Shown here: positions 8,349 through 17,392 of the stretch, piece by piece
Layout: every line of letters begins with the position of its first letter
How positions within the stretch are numbered: the first letter of the stretch is position 1
Assembly: GCF_014855495.1 (NCBI RefSeq)
Contig: NZ_JACYFJ010000001.1
Span: forward strand, 868,001-932,000
Origin: Euzebyella saccharophila
Lineage (GTDB): Bacteria > Bacteroidota > Bacteroidia > Flavobacteriales > Flavobacteriaceae
Length of the DNA: 64,000 bases
Direction of reading: 5' to 3'
Made by a program: the position numbers and the translations under genes
The notes under the pieces: generated by a model
What the model was told of the DNA's origin: nothing
The model's database searches: none
Seen by the model: only the letters and a program-made list of their open reading frames with translations

Positions 8349-9503
8349 ATGGTGTCTTTTCCTTCTAAATTACTGAAAAAGCTAGAGCAAAGAAAAATTG
8401 AGAATATGCTCAGGAAACTTCCAGAGAAGAACAATGCTCTTATCGATTTTTCTTCGAACGATTATTTGGGTTTGGCGAGAAATCCAAAAGTTTCAGAGGT
8501 CGGCGCTCGTATTCTTGAGAACGAAGATAGTGCTGAAAATGGGGCTACCGGTTCTCGCTTGATTACCGGTAACCATGGGCTCTATACCAAAACCGAGAAA
8601 ATGTTAGCCGATTTTCATCATTGCGCTTCTGCTTTGGTTTTTAATTCTGGTTACGATGCCAACTTAGGTTTTTTTGCTTCCGTACCACAACGTGGGGATG
8701 TGGTTTTCTATGACGAATTGATTCATGCCAGTATCCGGGATGGTATTTCCCTCGGAAATGCCCAAAAGCAGAAATTCCTCCATAATAATCTTAAGAATTT
8801 AGAAGAGAAAATTCGAAAAGAGAAAAGCAAGCTGCTGCCTGATGCCGAAATTTATGTGGTTACGGAATCTGTATTTTCCATGGATGGTGATTCCCCCAAT
8901 TTATTAAAGATGGCTGCTATTTGTAAGGAATACCAATGTAACCTAGTTGTGGATGAAGCGCACAGCGTGGGAGTTCTTGGAAAAACGGGTAAGGGTCTGG
9001 TGCCACATTTGGGTATTGAAAAGGAAGTTTTTGCGAGAATCGTCACTTTTGGCAAGGCCATTGGCTGCCATGGGGCCGCCATTCTTGGAAGTGAATATTT
9101 AAAGGAATACTTGACAAACTTTGCCCGTAGCTTCATTTATACCACAGGCTTGCCGCCACACTCCTTGGCCAATATTCAGGCGGCACATCAGCAGATGGCA
9201 AATTCAGATAGTGTGATAAGACTTCAAGAAAATATCGGTTTTTTTAAGTCGGAAATTAAAAGAATGGGCTTGGGGCATCGGTTTATAGATAGCCAATCTG
9301 CCATTCATTGTCTGAAAATGGGAAATGTTGAAGTGGCCAAAAATGCATCCGCAAAATTAAAGGAAGCACATTTTGATGTCAGGGCCATATTATCCCCAAC
9401 TGTTCCTTTGGGAGAAGAAGGACTGCGGATATGTCTCCACAGTTTTAATACCAAGGCACAAATGGAAGATTTGCTAATTTTATTGAAAGGATTATCTGAA
9501 TAG
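8349..9503 (+). CDS. bioF: 8-amino-7-oxononanoate synthase
   Basis: A PLP enzyme of the alpha-oxoamine synthase family that condenses pimeloyl-ACP or pimeloyl-CoA with L-alanine, the first step of the conserved ring-assembly branch of biotin synthesis. Visible signatures are SNDYLGLARN near the N terminus, ATGSRLITGNHGLYTKTE, DEAHSVGVLGKTGKG (Asp202, His205) and TFGKAIGCHGA with the PLP lysine at 236. At 384 residues it has the usual length. It is the first gene of a rightward run with bioD and bioA and lies three bases before the DUF2007 gene. KBL (glycine acetyltransferase) belongs to the same family, but the operon context decides for BioF. Confidence 0.95.
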   Translation: MVSFPSKLLKKLEQRKIENMLRKLPEKNNALIDFSSNDYLGLARNPKVSEVGARILENEDSAENGATGSRLITGNHGLYTKTEKMLADFHHCASALVFNSGYDANLGFFASVPQRGDVVFYDELIHASIRDGISLGNAQKQKFLHNNLKNLEEKIRKEKSKLLPDAEIYVVTESVFSMDGDSPNLLKMAAICKEYQCNLVVDEAHSVGVLGKTGKGLVPHLGIEKEVFARIVTFGKAIGCHGAAILGSEYLKEYLTNFARSFIYTTGLPPHSLANIQAAHQQMANSDSVIRLQENIGFFKSEIKRMGLGHRFIDSQSAIHCLKMGNVEVAKNASAKLKEAHFDVRAILSPTVPLGEEGLRICLHSFNTKAQMEDLLILLKGLSE

Positions 9504-9506
9504 TGA

Positions 9507-9884
9507 ATGACAGGCAAATTCTATACGTTGGCTTCTTTTGAATATCCTGCTGATGTTCAAATTGTAAAAAGTAAGTTGGAATCTGAAGGTATTTCGGTCT
9601 TTCTTCGAGATGAGAATACGTTGAATTCAGACCCCATTATAAGCAACGCTATTGGTGGTGTAAAACTTCAGGTTTATACTGAAGATAAGGACAAGGCCAT
9701 ATCCATTTATGATGAGATTAGGGCATATGCTTTGGATGAGGAGGGAAATGTACGGGTGTGTCCCAATTGTAGGGCCCAACGCTCCGAGGTTTTCTATAAA
9801 AGACAGGGTCTTTTGCATAAACTTTTTCCGTTTTTGGAGAAAAGAAAATACAAATGCCTAAATTGTGGCATGATCACTAATTAA
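9507..9884 (+). CDS. DUF2007 protein with C-terminal zinc ribbon
   Basis: A small cytosolic protein. Residues 1-70 (FYTLASFEYPADVQIVKSKLESEGI, then GGVKLQVYTEDKDKA) form the DUF2007 fold, called a putative signal-transducing domain and related to the PII-like ferredoxin fold. Residues about 84-123 carry two Cys pairs (CPNCRA and CLNCGM), a probable zinc ribbon. It sits between bioF and bioD with gaps of three and nine bases, so it is co-transcribed. Whether it takes part in biotin synthesis is unknown; a binding or regulatory role is only an inference from position. Confidence 0.85.
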   Translation: MTGKFYTLASFEYPADVQIVKSKLESEGISVFLRDENTLNSDPIISNAIGGVKLQVYTEDKDKAISIYDEIRAYALDEEGNVRVCPNCRAQRSEVFYKRQGLLHKLFPFLEKRKYKCLNCGMITN

Positions 9885-9893
9885 AATTACCCT

Positions 9894-10511
9894 ATGACAC
9901 AATTTTTCGTAACAGGAATTTCTACGGAAGTAGGAAAAACCATTGCTTCGGCCATAATTGCAGAGGCTATGGAGGCAGACTATTGGAAACCGGTTCAAGC
10001 CGGAGAACTTGACCATACAGATAGTGATAAGGTGAAGGCCTTATTGTCTAACACAAAGTCTAAGATCCATGATAGCAGTTACGAATTAAAAGACCCTATG
10101 AGTCCCCATGCGGCAGCCGAGAATGAAGGCGTTTATATTGATCGTGAACATATTAAGGAGCCACAAACTAACAATCATTTGGTGATTGAAGGCTGTGGCG
10201 GTATCCTCGTTCCTTTTAATGATAGTGATACCGTATTGGATATCATTATGCCTACTCATAAGGTAGTGGTGGTTTCAAGGCATTATTTGGGAAGTATTAA
10301 CCACAGTCTACTGACCATTAATTGGTTAATGCAAAAAGGCTACGATGTTTCCGTACTTTTCAGTGGAAACGCGAATCCTCAGACCGAAAATATTATTCTT
10401 CACAAAACTGGGGTTTCCATGATAGGCCGTATTGAAGAGGAGGATACTTTTGATAAGGCTGTTATTAAAAAATATGCTGATAAATTCAAGCCTATTTTAG
10501 AGACTTTATAA
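9894..10511 (+). CDS. bioD: Dethiobiotin synthetase
   Basis: BioD closes the ureido ring of dethiobiotin from 7,8-diaminopelargonate, CO2 and ATP. The P-loop variant GISTEVGKTIAS is at residues 8-19, followed by KPVQAGE and, near residues 98-104, EGCGGIL(V/I)P, all typical of the family. At 205 residues it is close to the usual size. It lies nine bases after the DUF2007 gene and 63 bases before bioA. Confidence 0.95.
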   Translation: MTQFFVTGISTEVGKTIASAIIAEAMEADYWKPVQAGELDHTDSDKVKALLSNTKSKIHDSSYELKDPMSPHAAAENEGVYIDREHIKEPQTNNHLVIEGCGGILVPFNDSDTVLDIIMPTHKVVVVSRHYLGSINHSLLTINWLMQKGYDVSVLFSGNANPQTENIILHKTGVSMIGRIEEEDTFDKAVIKKYADKFKPILETL

Positions 10512-10574
10512 TAAGCACTCGCTTATTGAACGTTCAAATTCTATAGAAAGAAGTCCATTTTTCCCCATCTTTGC

Positions 10575-11879
10575 ATGATGGAAAATGAACGTGACATGAC
10601 GGTATTGGAATCCGAAAGTATTTCCAAAAGGGACCAAAAACACATTTGGCACCCCTTGACCCAACACAAATTGCATCCAAAAATGTTGGGTATTAAAAGG
10701 GCCAAGGGAGCCCTTTTATATGACGAGAATGGTAAGGATTATATAGACGGAATCTCTTCATGGTATACCAGTGTTTATGGGCATTGCAATGACTATATAT
10801 TGGAAAAGGTGCAAGCGCAAATGCAGCAATTGGACCAAGTAGTCTTTAGTGGTTTCACCCATGAGCCTGCAGTAAAATTGTCTGAGGCGCTAATTAAGGT
10901 TCTGCCTAATAACCATCAAAAGCTTTTCTTTTCCGATAATGGTTCCACGGCTACCGAAATTGGAATTAAAATGGCGTTGCAATACCATTTTAATAAAGGG
11001 GAAAAGAGGCCTGTTTTATTAGCATTTGAAGAGGGTTTTCATGGCGATACCTTTGGGGCCATGTCCGTTTCGGGCCTGTCGGTCTACAACGGTCCGTTTG
11101 AAGATTTCTTTATCCAGGTAGAGCGGATACCTGTTCCCACCAAAGAAAATATAGGTGAGGTATTAAAGCAGCTGGAAGGTCGGTTGCAGAAAAATGATAT
11201 TGCCGGCTTTATCTATGAACCCCTCGTACAAGGTGCAGCAGCCATGAAAATGCATGCCCCAGAAGATCTGAACCAGGTTTTAGAGCTGATCAAAAAACAT
11301 GGGGTTTTGGCCATTGCCGATGAGGTAATGACCGGCTTTGGAAAAACAGGTAAAAATTTTGCTTCGGAATATTTGCAGACCCCGCCTGATATCATTTGCA
11401 TGAGTAAAGCCCTTACGGCAGGTCTGCTTCCTATGGCGGTAACGAGCTGCACTCAAGAGGTGTACGATGCCTTTTATAGCGATGATATTGCTAAAGGTTT
11501 GTTCCATGGCCATACCTACACAGCTAATCCGTTGGCCTGTACGGCTGCCCTTGCCGGATTACAATTGCTACAGTCCGAAGAAATTCAAGAAAACATCCAA
11601 CGGATTATCCGTAGTCATCAAGAGTTTGACGAAAAGCTGAACAACCATCCAAAAGTGGCCTCCACGCGCCAATGCGGAATTATTTATGCGCTCGACTTAA
11701 ATGTAAAAATGGAACGCTATGGGAATCTAAGAGACCGTTTGTTCAAGCATTTTATGGATAACGGCGTATTTTTGAGGCCTCTAGGAAATACCATATATAT
11801 TTCTGCTCCCTACATCATTTCCGAAACACAGTTACAAAAAATTTACGATACCATTATCGAGGTTTTGGATATCGTTTAA
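10575..11879 (+). CDS. bioA: Adenosylmethionine-8-amino-7-oxononanoate aminotransferase
   Basis: A class III PLP aminotransferase that converts 8-amino-7-oxononanoate to 7,8-diaminopelargonate with S-adenosylmethionine as amino donor. Seen in the sequence: HIWHPLTQHK and DGISSWYTSVYGHCN near the N terminus (BioA-specific substrate residues), FFSDNGSTATEIGIKMA, FHGDTFGAMSVSG, ADEVMTGFGKTG and the PLP lysine 278 in CMSKALTAG. An alternative start is the adjacent ATG at 10578. The pathway around it is complete from BioF to BioB. Confidence 0.96.
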   Translation: MMENERDMTVLESESISKRDQKHIWHPLTQHKLHPKMLGIKRAKGALLYDENGKDYIDGISSWYTSVYGHCNDYILEKVQAQMQQLDQVVFSGFTHEPAVKLSEALIKVLPNNHQKLFFSDNGSTATEIGIKMALQYHFNKGEKRPVLLAFEEGFHGDTFGAMSVSGLSVYNGPFEDFFIQVERIPVPTKENIGEVLKQLEGRLQKNDIAGFIYEPLVQGAAAMKMHAPEDLNQVLELIKKHGVLAIADEVMTGFGKTGKNFASEYLQTPPDIICMSKALTAGLLPMAVTSCTQEVYDAFYSDDIAKGLFHGHTYTANPLACTAALAGLQLLQSEEIQENIQRIIRSHQEFDEKLNNHPKVASTRQCGIIYALDLNVKMERYGNLRDRLFKHFMDNGVFLRPLGNTIYISAPYIISETQLQKIYDTIIEVLDIV

Positions 11880-11893
11880 GACGACTTTTAGTA

Positions 11894-13060
11894 GTGAAAC
11901 AACCCATATCAATTACGTCAGTATCCTCTATTTCCCCATTAGGTAGTGATTTGGAATCTACCTGGGAAGCTTATTTAAACGGCCAACATTATTTGACTAA
12001 AAAGCGTTTTGGAGACCAAAAGGAATGGGTTTCGGCCATTCAACAAGAAGACATTCAGAAAATTAATGAAATCAAAAATGCCGATCCAAAATACAGGAGT
12101 TTGGATAAAACCGTTCTATATGCACTTTTCGCGGCTAGAAAAGCTGTTTCCATGGCTGGATGGCAATTAGGGGATGATTTTGGAATCAATATCGGCTCTT
12201 CAAGAGGGGCAACCGAGCTTTTTGAAACCTACCATGAAGAATTTTTGGCCAACGGAAAAAATTCTACCCTCTCATCGCCTACCACTACTTTGGGAAATAT
12301 CTCTTCGTGGTTGGCACACGACCTAAAGACCCATGGCCCTGAAATATCCCATTCCATCACCTGTTCAACAGGCCTCCATGCCGTTTTAAATGGGGTTGCT
12401 TGGCTGCAAAGTGGTATGGCCCATAAATTTCTGGTAGGTGGTAGCGAGGCACCTTTAACGCCCTTTACCATTTCCCAAATGAAAGCCTTAAAGGTGTACT
12501 CAAGACGTGGTTTACACGAAGAGGTGAATTTTCCTTGTTTGGCCTTGGAGATGGAAAAAAAGGAGAATACCATGGTGCTAGGTGAGGGAGCCTCGGTTGC
12601 TTGTTTAGAGGTCGGGGAAAAGAAGAATGCCTTGGCTCAAATTGTTGGTGTGGGGTATGCCACAGAACCCTTAAAACACAATATTTCCATTTCAACCGAT
12701 GCCCTTTGTTTCCAGCGTTCGATGAAGATGGCCTTGGGCGATATTTCACCCAGTGAGGTAGACGTAGTGGTTATGCATGCCCCTGGAACGATAAAAGGCG
12801 ATTCCTCAGAAATAAAGGCTATCAAGAAGATTTTCGGGGGTAATTTGCCGCTGATGACCACCAATAAGTGGAAATTAGGGCACACCTTTGCCAGCTCTGG
12901 TGTTTTAAGTCTTGAATTGGCTGTTCTAATGCTTCAAGAGCAGTGTTTAATTTCGACTCCGTTTCAAACTATTAGCGATGTTAAAAAGCTAAAAAGAATA
13001 ATGGTGAATGCCGTAGGTTTTGGTGGGAATGCAGTGAGCGTTTTGATTGATAAGCCATAA
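11894..13060 (+). CDS. FabF-like beta-ketoacyl synthase of the biotin locus
   Basis: A condensing enzyme of the KAS I/II type. The catalytic triad is intact: Cys157 in SITCSTGLHA, His295 in VMHAPGTIKGD and His330 in KLGHTFASSG. The start is GTG, 14 bases after bioA, so it is probably co-transcribed with the biotin genes. At 388 residues it is shorter than FabF (about 410), and the N-terminal part (ISITSVSSISPLGSDLESTWE) is divergent. Inference: it may help make the pimeloyl precursor, since no bioC, bioH or bioW gene is visible in the cluster. Alternatively it is a fatty-acid enzyme that merely travels with the operon. Confidence 0.85.
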   Translation: MKQPISITSVSSISPLGSDLESTWEAYLNGQHYLTKKRFGDQKEWVSAIQQEDIQKINEIKNADPKYRSLDKTVLYALFAARKAVSMAGWQLGDDFGINIGSSRGATELFETYHEEFLANGKNSTLSSPTTTLGNISSWLAHDLKTHGPEISHSITCSTGLHAVLNGVAWLQSGMAHKFLVGGSEAPLTPFTISQMKALKVYSRRGLHEEVNFPCLALEMEKKENTMVLGEGASVACLEVGEKKNALAQIVGVGYATEPLKHNISISTDALCFQRSMKMALGDISPSEVDVVVMHAPGTIKGDSSEIKAIKKIFGGNLPLMTTNKWKLGHTFASSGVLSLELAVLMLQEQCLISTPFQTISDVKKLKRIMVNAVGFGGNAVSVLIDKP

Positions 13061-13100
13061 TTATTAAAATTATCTGTTTTTAAAGTTTATTTTAGTAAGC

Positions 13101-14186
13101 ATGAATAGACTTGTTTTAATTGGAAATGGTTTTGATTTGGCTCATGGCTTCAAGACAAGTTATAGTGACTTCATTTTAGACTATTTTCAAAACGCCATAG
13201 GTGAATTTTTCAAGGAGGATGTATATTCTGATGATTTGTTTGAGTTGAGTTATGGAGATTCTTTTTATAGATTTGATAAGAGTAAATTAGATACACCAAC
13301 TACACTTCAGGAGGTTAGAGATATTATCGAAGGTTTTATTTCGTCATCCTCAGGCCATTATGTTAAGGTTAAGGTCAAGTTTGGTTCTAAATTCTTTAAG
13401 GAGATTTTCGACAACTTTTGCAATCTACGCTGGGTTGATATCGAAAATTTATATTTTGATCATCTGTGTAAACTAAAGAATGAAGCTGAGATCATTCATT
13501 TAAATGAACAGTTTGCTTGTTTAACCGAAATATTGGAGAAGTATTTGGTTAAGCTAAGGTTAGATAAAAAGGATTTTGTTCCTTCGAGTTATTCTAGGAT
13601 TTTTACTAGTGCAATTAGAAAAGAAGATGTTTTAGTAAAGGGAATAGGTTCAGATTTAGTTCCTGAAAATCTGGTTGTTTTAAATTTTAATTACACTGCC
13701 ACTGTTTGGAATTACCTTAACCATGTTGGAGGTAAAATTGAAAATGTAGACCATATTTATATTCACGGAGAGTTGGAAGATGATGAAAACCCTATAGTAC
13801 TCGGATTTGGTGATGAGATGGACGAGGAATACAGAAAGTTTGAGAAATTAAGGAATAATGACCTGTTTAAACATATCAAGTCTTTTAAATATTCTCAGAC
13901 CTCTAATTATTGGAGTTTAATAAGATTTGTTCAGTCAGATGAATTTCAAGTTGTTGTTGCCGGTCACTCTTGTGGTTTATCGGATAGAACAATGTTAAAA
14001 GAAATATTTGAGCATGAAAATTGTCTTTCAATTAAAGTTTATTTTTATAAAAGGGAAGACGGTAGCGATGACTATACCGATAAGAGTTATGAGATTTCAA
14101 GACATTTTGAAGATAAGGGTTTGATGAGAAAAAAATTAGTACCTAAAGGGCAGTCCGAACCGTTACCAAAACCTAGATGTAGATAG
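13101..14186 (+). CDS. AbiH-family abortive-infection protein
   Basis: The N terminus [22 protein letters not shown] is the hallmark of the AbiH family (PF14253), known for phage abortive infection. Further family features are [15 protein letters not shown] near residue 195, [20 protein letters not shown] and the C-terminal [16 protein letters not shown]. The 361 residues look complete. It lies between the ketosynthase gene and bioB, in the same direction, and its codons look more AT-rich than those of its neighbours. Defence genes are often acquired, so it is probably an insertion into the biotin locus. The biochemical activity of AbiH is not firmly known. Confidence 0.85.
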   Translation: MNRLVLIGNGFDLAHGFKTSYSDFILDYFQNAIGEFFKEDVYSDDLFELSYGDSFYRFDKSKLDTPTTLQEVRDIIEGFISSSSGHYVKVKVKFGSKFFKEIFDNFCNLRWVDIENLYFDHLCKLKNEAEIIHLNEQFACLTEILEKYLVKLRLDKKDFVPSSYSRIFTSAIRKEDVLVKGIGSDLVPENLVVLNFNYTATVWNYLNHVGGKIENVDHIYIHGELEDDENPIVLGFGDEMDEEYRKFEKLRNNDLFKHIKSFKYSQTSNYWSLIRFVQSDEFQVVVAGHSCGLSDRTMLKEIFEHENCLSIKVYFYKREDGSDDYTDKSYEISRHFEDKGLMRKKLVPKGQSEPLPKPRCR

Positions 14187-14238
14187 AAAATATTAAAACA
14201 ACACTGCTGGTAATAAGAAGAAAGACAAAAGCATTTCC

Positions 14239-14246
14239 TATTTTTG
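14239..14246 (+). promoter_or_regulatory. Putative promoter -7 box of bioB
   Basis: TATTTTTG fits TAnnTTTG and lies 20 bases before the bioB ATG. It gives bioB a promoter of its own downstream of the AbiH gene. No convincing -33 TTG is seen. Confidence 0.5.
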
Positions 14247-14266
14247 ACCCAGATTTAGATAAGACT

Positions 14267-15358
14267 ATGAGCGAACAAAAGCACGATTGGACCAAAGAGG
14301 AAATTCTTGAAATCTACAACAAACCGCTAATGGAACTGCTTTATGAAGCGGCCACGGTACATAGAAAATTTCATGATCCCAATACGGTTCAGGTCTCAAC
14401 TCTGTTATCTATAAAAACGGGTGGTTGCCCAGAAGACTGTGGTTATTGCCCGCAAGCGGCGCGCTACCACACAGATATTGAGGGCAATGATTTAATGCAG
14501 GTTTCCCATGTAAAGGCCCAAGCCTTACGCGCTAAAGCTTCAGGTAGTTCAAGGGTTTGTATGGGGGCTGCTTGGAGAAATGTAAAGGACGGTCCAGAAT
14601 TCGATCAAGTCTTGGAAATGGTGCGTACCATTAACAAATTGGATATGGAGGTTTGCTGTACCTTGGGTATGTTGACCGAAAACCAGGCAAAAAGATTGGC
14701 GGAAGCCGGTCTATATGCCTACAACCATAATTTAGATACTTCCGAAGATTATTATAAAGACGTGATTTCTACCCGTGCTTTTGAAGACCGTTTGGAAACT
14801 ATAGACAACGTTCGTAAGAGCAATGTTACCGTTTGTAGCGGGGGTATCATTGGTATGGGAGAAGCAATAGAGGATCGTGCCGGCATGTTGGTGGCATTGG
14901 CTACTCTAAATCCGCAACCGGAATCTGTACCAATTAATGCCCTTGTGGCCGTGGAAGGCACGCCAATGGAAGATATGGAGCCAGTTTCCATTTGGGAAAT
15001 GGTGCGTATGGTGGCCACTACGAGAATTGTAATGCCGGAAACGCAAGTGAGGTTGTCCGCAGGGCGTACCCAAATGAGCAGGGAAGGGCAGGCCATGTGT
15101 TTCTTCGCTGGAGCCAACTCCATTTTTGCCGGAGATAAATTGTTGACCACTCCTAATCCTGATGTAAACGAGGATATGGAAATGTTCAAGTTGTTGGGCC
15201 TCAATCCTCAAAAACCTTTTACGAAGGTAAGTCAGCCACAAAGCGTAGAGGCGGAGGACTCCCAACACCAGCCTTTGGGAGAAAAGCCCAAATGGAGCAG
15301 ACCGGGTCATACCATTACCAGAAATGAGGAGGCAAAAGCCAAGACCAAATTGGTATAG
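14267..15358 (+). CDS. bioB: Biotin synthase
   Basis: A radical-SAM enzyme that inserts sulphur into dethiobiotin. The SAM-cluster cysteines are at 54, 58 and 61 ([12 protein letters not shown]). Other BioB signatures are [34 protein letters not shown] and [31 protein letters not shown] in which the arginine of the second [2Fe-2S] site lies. At 363 residues it is of normal length plus a short charged tail. It completes the pathway bioF-bioD-bioA-bioB, with the AbiH gene between it and the rest. Confidence 0.97.
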   Translation: MSEQKHDWTKEEILEIYNKPLMELLYEAATVHRKFHDPNTVQVSTLLSIKTGGCPEDCGYCPQAARYHTDIEGNDLMQVSHVKAQALRAKASGSSRVCMGAAWRNVKDGPEFDQVLEMVRTINKLDMEVCCTLGMLTENQAKRLAEAGLYAYNHNLDTSEDYYKDVISTRAFEDRLETIDNVRKSNVTVCSGGIIGMGEAIEDRAGMLVALATLNPQPESVPINALVAVEGTPMEDMEPVSIWEMVRMVATTRIVMPETQVRLSAGRTQMSREGQAMCFFAGANSIFAGDKLLTTPNPDVNEDMEMFKLLGLNPQKPFTKVSQPQSVEAEDSQHQPLGEKPKWSRPGHTITRNEEAKAKTKLV

Positions 15359-15406
15359 TAAAATAGCATGAGGTTAATTTTAAGAAAATCTTTACAAAAG
15401 GTTAAT

Positions 15407-15414
15407 TAAATTTG
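15407..15414 (+). promoter_or_regulatory. Putative promoter -7 box of the cupin-like gene
   Basis: TAAATTTG fits TAnnTTTG, 26 bases before the TTG start of the cupin-like gene. No good TTG is present at the expected -33 distance. Confidence 0.45.
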
Positions 15415-15439
15415 TCTCGGAAAACGCAATCGTATACTA

Positions 15440-16300
15440 TTGAAGTTAGAAGCTATTCCACGGGTAAGTTCCATTACTAAGGAAGATTTTATCAAGCACT
15501 ATTTCAAGCCTCAGAAACCGGTAGTTCTAGAAAATTCTGTAGAACACTGGCCAGCCATAAAAAAATGGAGTTTGGGCTATATGAAAGATGTGGCGGGAGA
15601 TATAACGGTGCCTCTTTATGATGATAGACCTGTAAATCATGAAGATGGTTTTAACGAGCCGCATGCCCAGATGAAAATGGCAGATTATATAGATTTGCTA
15701 AAAAAGGAGCCTACCCGTTACAGGATTTTTCTATGGAACATTTTAAAGGAGGTGCCAGCACTTCAGCAGGACTATGATTTTCCGGATTTTGGATTAAAAT
15801 TGAAAAGGAAATTGCCCATGCTTTTCTTTGGAGGACGGGACTCCTACACGTTTATGCACTATGATATTGATTTGGCCAATATCTTTCATTTTCATTTTGA
15901 GGGAGCCAAGGAATGTATCTTATTCCCGCCTGAGGAAACCAAGTACCTGTACAAGGTTCCACACTCTTTGATTACGCATGAAAGTATAGATTTCTCTAAG
16001 CCTGATTTTGAAAAATGGCCGGGATTAAAAAAAGCTTCCGGATATAGAACGGAATTAAAACATGGAGAGGTACTCTACATGCCTGAGGGCTATTGGCATT
16101 ATATGAAATATAAAACTCCAGGGTTTAGTATGAGCTTAAGGGCATGGCCCAAAAACCCCTTCAATTTTGCCAAAGGGGTCTATAATATTTTCATAATGCG
16201 TAGTTTTGATATCGCTATGCGAAAAATAAAAGGTCAGAAATGGATCGATTATAAAAACAGCAGAGCTGTTGAACGTACCAACCGTATTCTATCGGGCTAA
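15440..16300 (+). CDS. Cupin-like (JmjC-type) protein
   Basis: A 286-residue protein of the cupin_8/JmjC-like group, to which many Fe(II)- and 2-oxoglutarate-dependent hydroxylases belong. The probable metal ligands are His and Asp of the HYDID motif in SYTFMHYDIDLANIFHF and the later His in MPEGYWHYMKY. The motif KPVVLENSVEHWPAIKKWS at about 30-48 is typical for the N terminus of these proteins. The start is TTG (15440); no ATG exists upstream in this frame. The substrate is unknown. A short gap of 18 bases leads to the next gene, suggesting co-transcription. Confidence 0.8.
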   Translation: MKLEAIPRVSSITKEDFIKHYFKPQKPVVLENSVEHWPAIKKWSLGYMKDVAGDITVPLYDDRPVNHEDGFNEPHAQMKMADYIDLLKKEPTRYRIFLWNILKEVPALQQDYDFPDFGLKLKRKLPMLFFGGRDSYTFMHYDIDLANIFHFHFEGAKECILFPPEETKYLYKVPHSLITHESIDFSKPDFEKWPGLKKASGYRTELKHGEVLYMPEGYWHYMKYKTPGFSMSLRAWPKNPFNFAKGVYNIFIMRSFDIAMRKIKGQKWIDYKNSRAVERTNRILSG

Positions 16301-16318
16301 AATTTATTAAAGTAGTTT

Positions 16319-16819
16319 ATGAAGAAGTTAGTTATATCATCAATAGTTACATTTTTTACAATTGTTATCGTTTCTGCTCAGGCATACGAAGGCCGTGGGG
16401 ATCAAAAGTTCCAAGTAGGTGCCAACTTGCAAAATAACGGAACGGGAATTGTTGCCTCTTATGACTATGGTTTGGGCGAGAACATATCTGTGGGCGCCGT
16501 ATCTTCCTATTTGTTGGGAATAGCAGAAGGAATAGATGATGATACTAGAGAGCGTTTTGATGCTAAAGTGCGCTTTAGTGCGCATTTGGGGCCAATTATT
16601 GACGTTACTCCCGCCTTTGATCTGTACCCCGGTTTGGATTTAGGGCTCAAGAATTTTGGGTTTCATACAGGGGCACGCTATTTCTTTTCAGAAGGTCTAG
16701 GTGTTTATACGGAATTAGGTTTTCCAATTGCCAAGTATCAAACAGAAGATCTTACCCTATCCGATAAATTTCACAATCAATTTAATGTGAATATTGGGGT
16801 TTCTTTCAACTTCCTATAA
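16319..16819 (+). CDS. Small exported beta-barrel protein
   Basis: 166 residues with a signal peptide (MKKLVISSIVTFFTIVIVSAQ) followed by alternating strands (FQVGANLQNNGTGIVASYDYG, ISVGAVSSYLLGI, FHTGARYFFSEGLGVYTELGF) and a terminal aromatic residue (VSFNFL), as in eight-stranded outer-membrane barrels. It corresponds to a family usually called outer-membrane beta-barrel or DUF6646 in this group. It is probably co-transcribed with the cupin-like gene. It ends six bases before the 3' end of recX, which is read towards it. No specific function is known. Confidence 0.8.
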   Translation: MKKLVISSIVTFFTIVIVSAQAYEGRGDQKFQVGANLQNNGTGIVASYDYGLGENISVGAVSSYLLGIAEGIDDDTRERFDAKVRFSAHLGPIIDVTPAFDLYPGLDLGLKNFGFHTGARYFFSEGLGVYTELGFPIAKYQTEDLTLSDKFHNQFNVNIGVSFNFL

Positions 16820-16825
16820 TAGAAA

Positions 16826-17293
16826 CTAAGGGATAAGTTCGTAAATTTTATCGTAGACCAGTTGGTGCTCCCAGCCCCTATATAAAAGGTAGTCGGCTAA
16901 TTTTTTTCGTTTTTTCTGCGGATTCTTTTCTGAAATCTGAGCAAGCCTTTTTTGGGACAGTTCGTTAAAAGTTTTTAAATAGTCAGTGTCTTCAATTTCT
17001 TTTAGGGCCGTTTTAATGTTGTAGGGGGAGATGTGCCTAGCTTTTAGCTCGTGCATAATCCTGTTTTTGCCCCACTTTTTGATGTTGAACTTCCCCCGTG
17101 CAAAACTCTGGGCAAACCGCTCTTCATTAAGGTAATTCTGATCGATCAAGTGCACGATTATTTGGTCAATGGCTTGGGGTATCATACGCATTCCCCTTAA
17201 TTTTTCTTCCACCTCTTTGTGGCAACGTTCCTGGTAGGCACAGAATTGTTCCAACTTATGTGTAGCTTCTTGTACGGTGTAGCCTTTTATCAT
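16826..17293 (-). CDS. recX: Regulatory protein RecX
   Basis: RecX modulates RecA filament activity. The three-helix repeats are visible: EATHKLEQFCAYQERCHKEVEEKLRGM, IDQIIVHLIDQNYLNEERFAQSFARGKF, and KWGKNRIMHELKARHIS; LADYLLYRGWEHQLVYDKI closes the protein. A longer frame begins at 17368, but its first codons lie inside the terminator of rng and upstream of a promoter box at 17324-17331. I therefore choose the ATG at 17293 (MIKGYTVQ), which gives 155 residues, the normal size. Confidence 0.88.
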   Translation of the reverse strand: MIKGYTVQEATHKLEQFCAYQERCHKEVEEKLRGMRMIPQAIDQIIVHLIDQNYLNEERFAQSFARGKFNIKKWGKNRIMHELKARHISPYNIKTALKEIEDTDYLKTFNELSQKRLAQISEKNPQKKRKKLADYLLYRGWEHQLVYDKIYELIP

Positions 17294-17323
17294 TTCTATG
17301 GTACTTCTAGGGCTAAGTTCTAC

Positions 17324-17331
17324 CAAAGGTA
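17324..17331 (-). promoter_or_regulatory. Putative promoter -7 box of recX
   Basis: On the minus strand this reads TACCTTTG, matching TAnnTTTG, with TTTG at 17347-17350 upstream. It lies about 30 bases before the chosen recX start and after the rng terminator, which supports independent transcription of recX. Confidence 0.5.
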
Positions 17332-17350
17332 GTTCACTATTGGGTACAAA

Positions 17351-17380
17351 AAAAGCGGCTTCCATCATATGGAAGCCGCT
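17351..17380 (-). terminator. Terminator of rng
   Basis: A 10-bp perfect stem (AGCGGCTTCC at 17354-17363 with GGAAGCCGCT at 17371-17380), extended by AT pairs in the loop. Read on the minus strand it is followed by a run of seven T. It ends the rng transcript. Confidence 0.9.
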
Positions 17381-17392
17381 TGCAATAATTCT

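Noticed and set aside
17294-17368. N-terminal extension of RecX
   Set aside because: Its first codons come from the rng terminator stem and it lies upstream of a promoter box; RecX begins at 17293.
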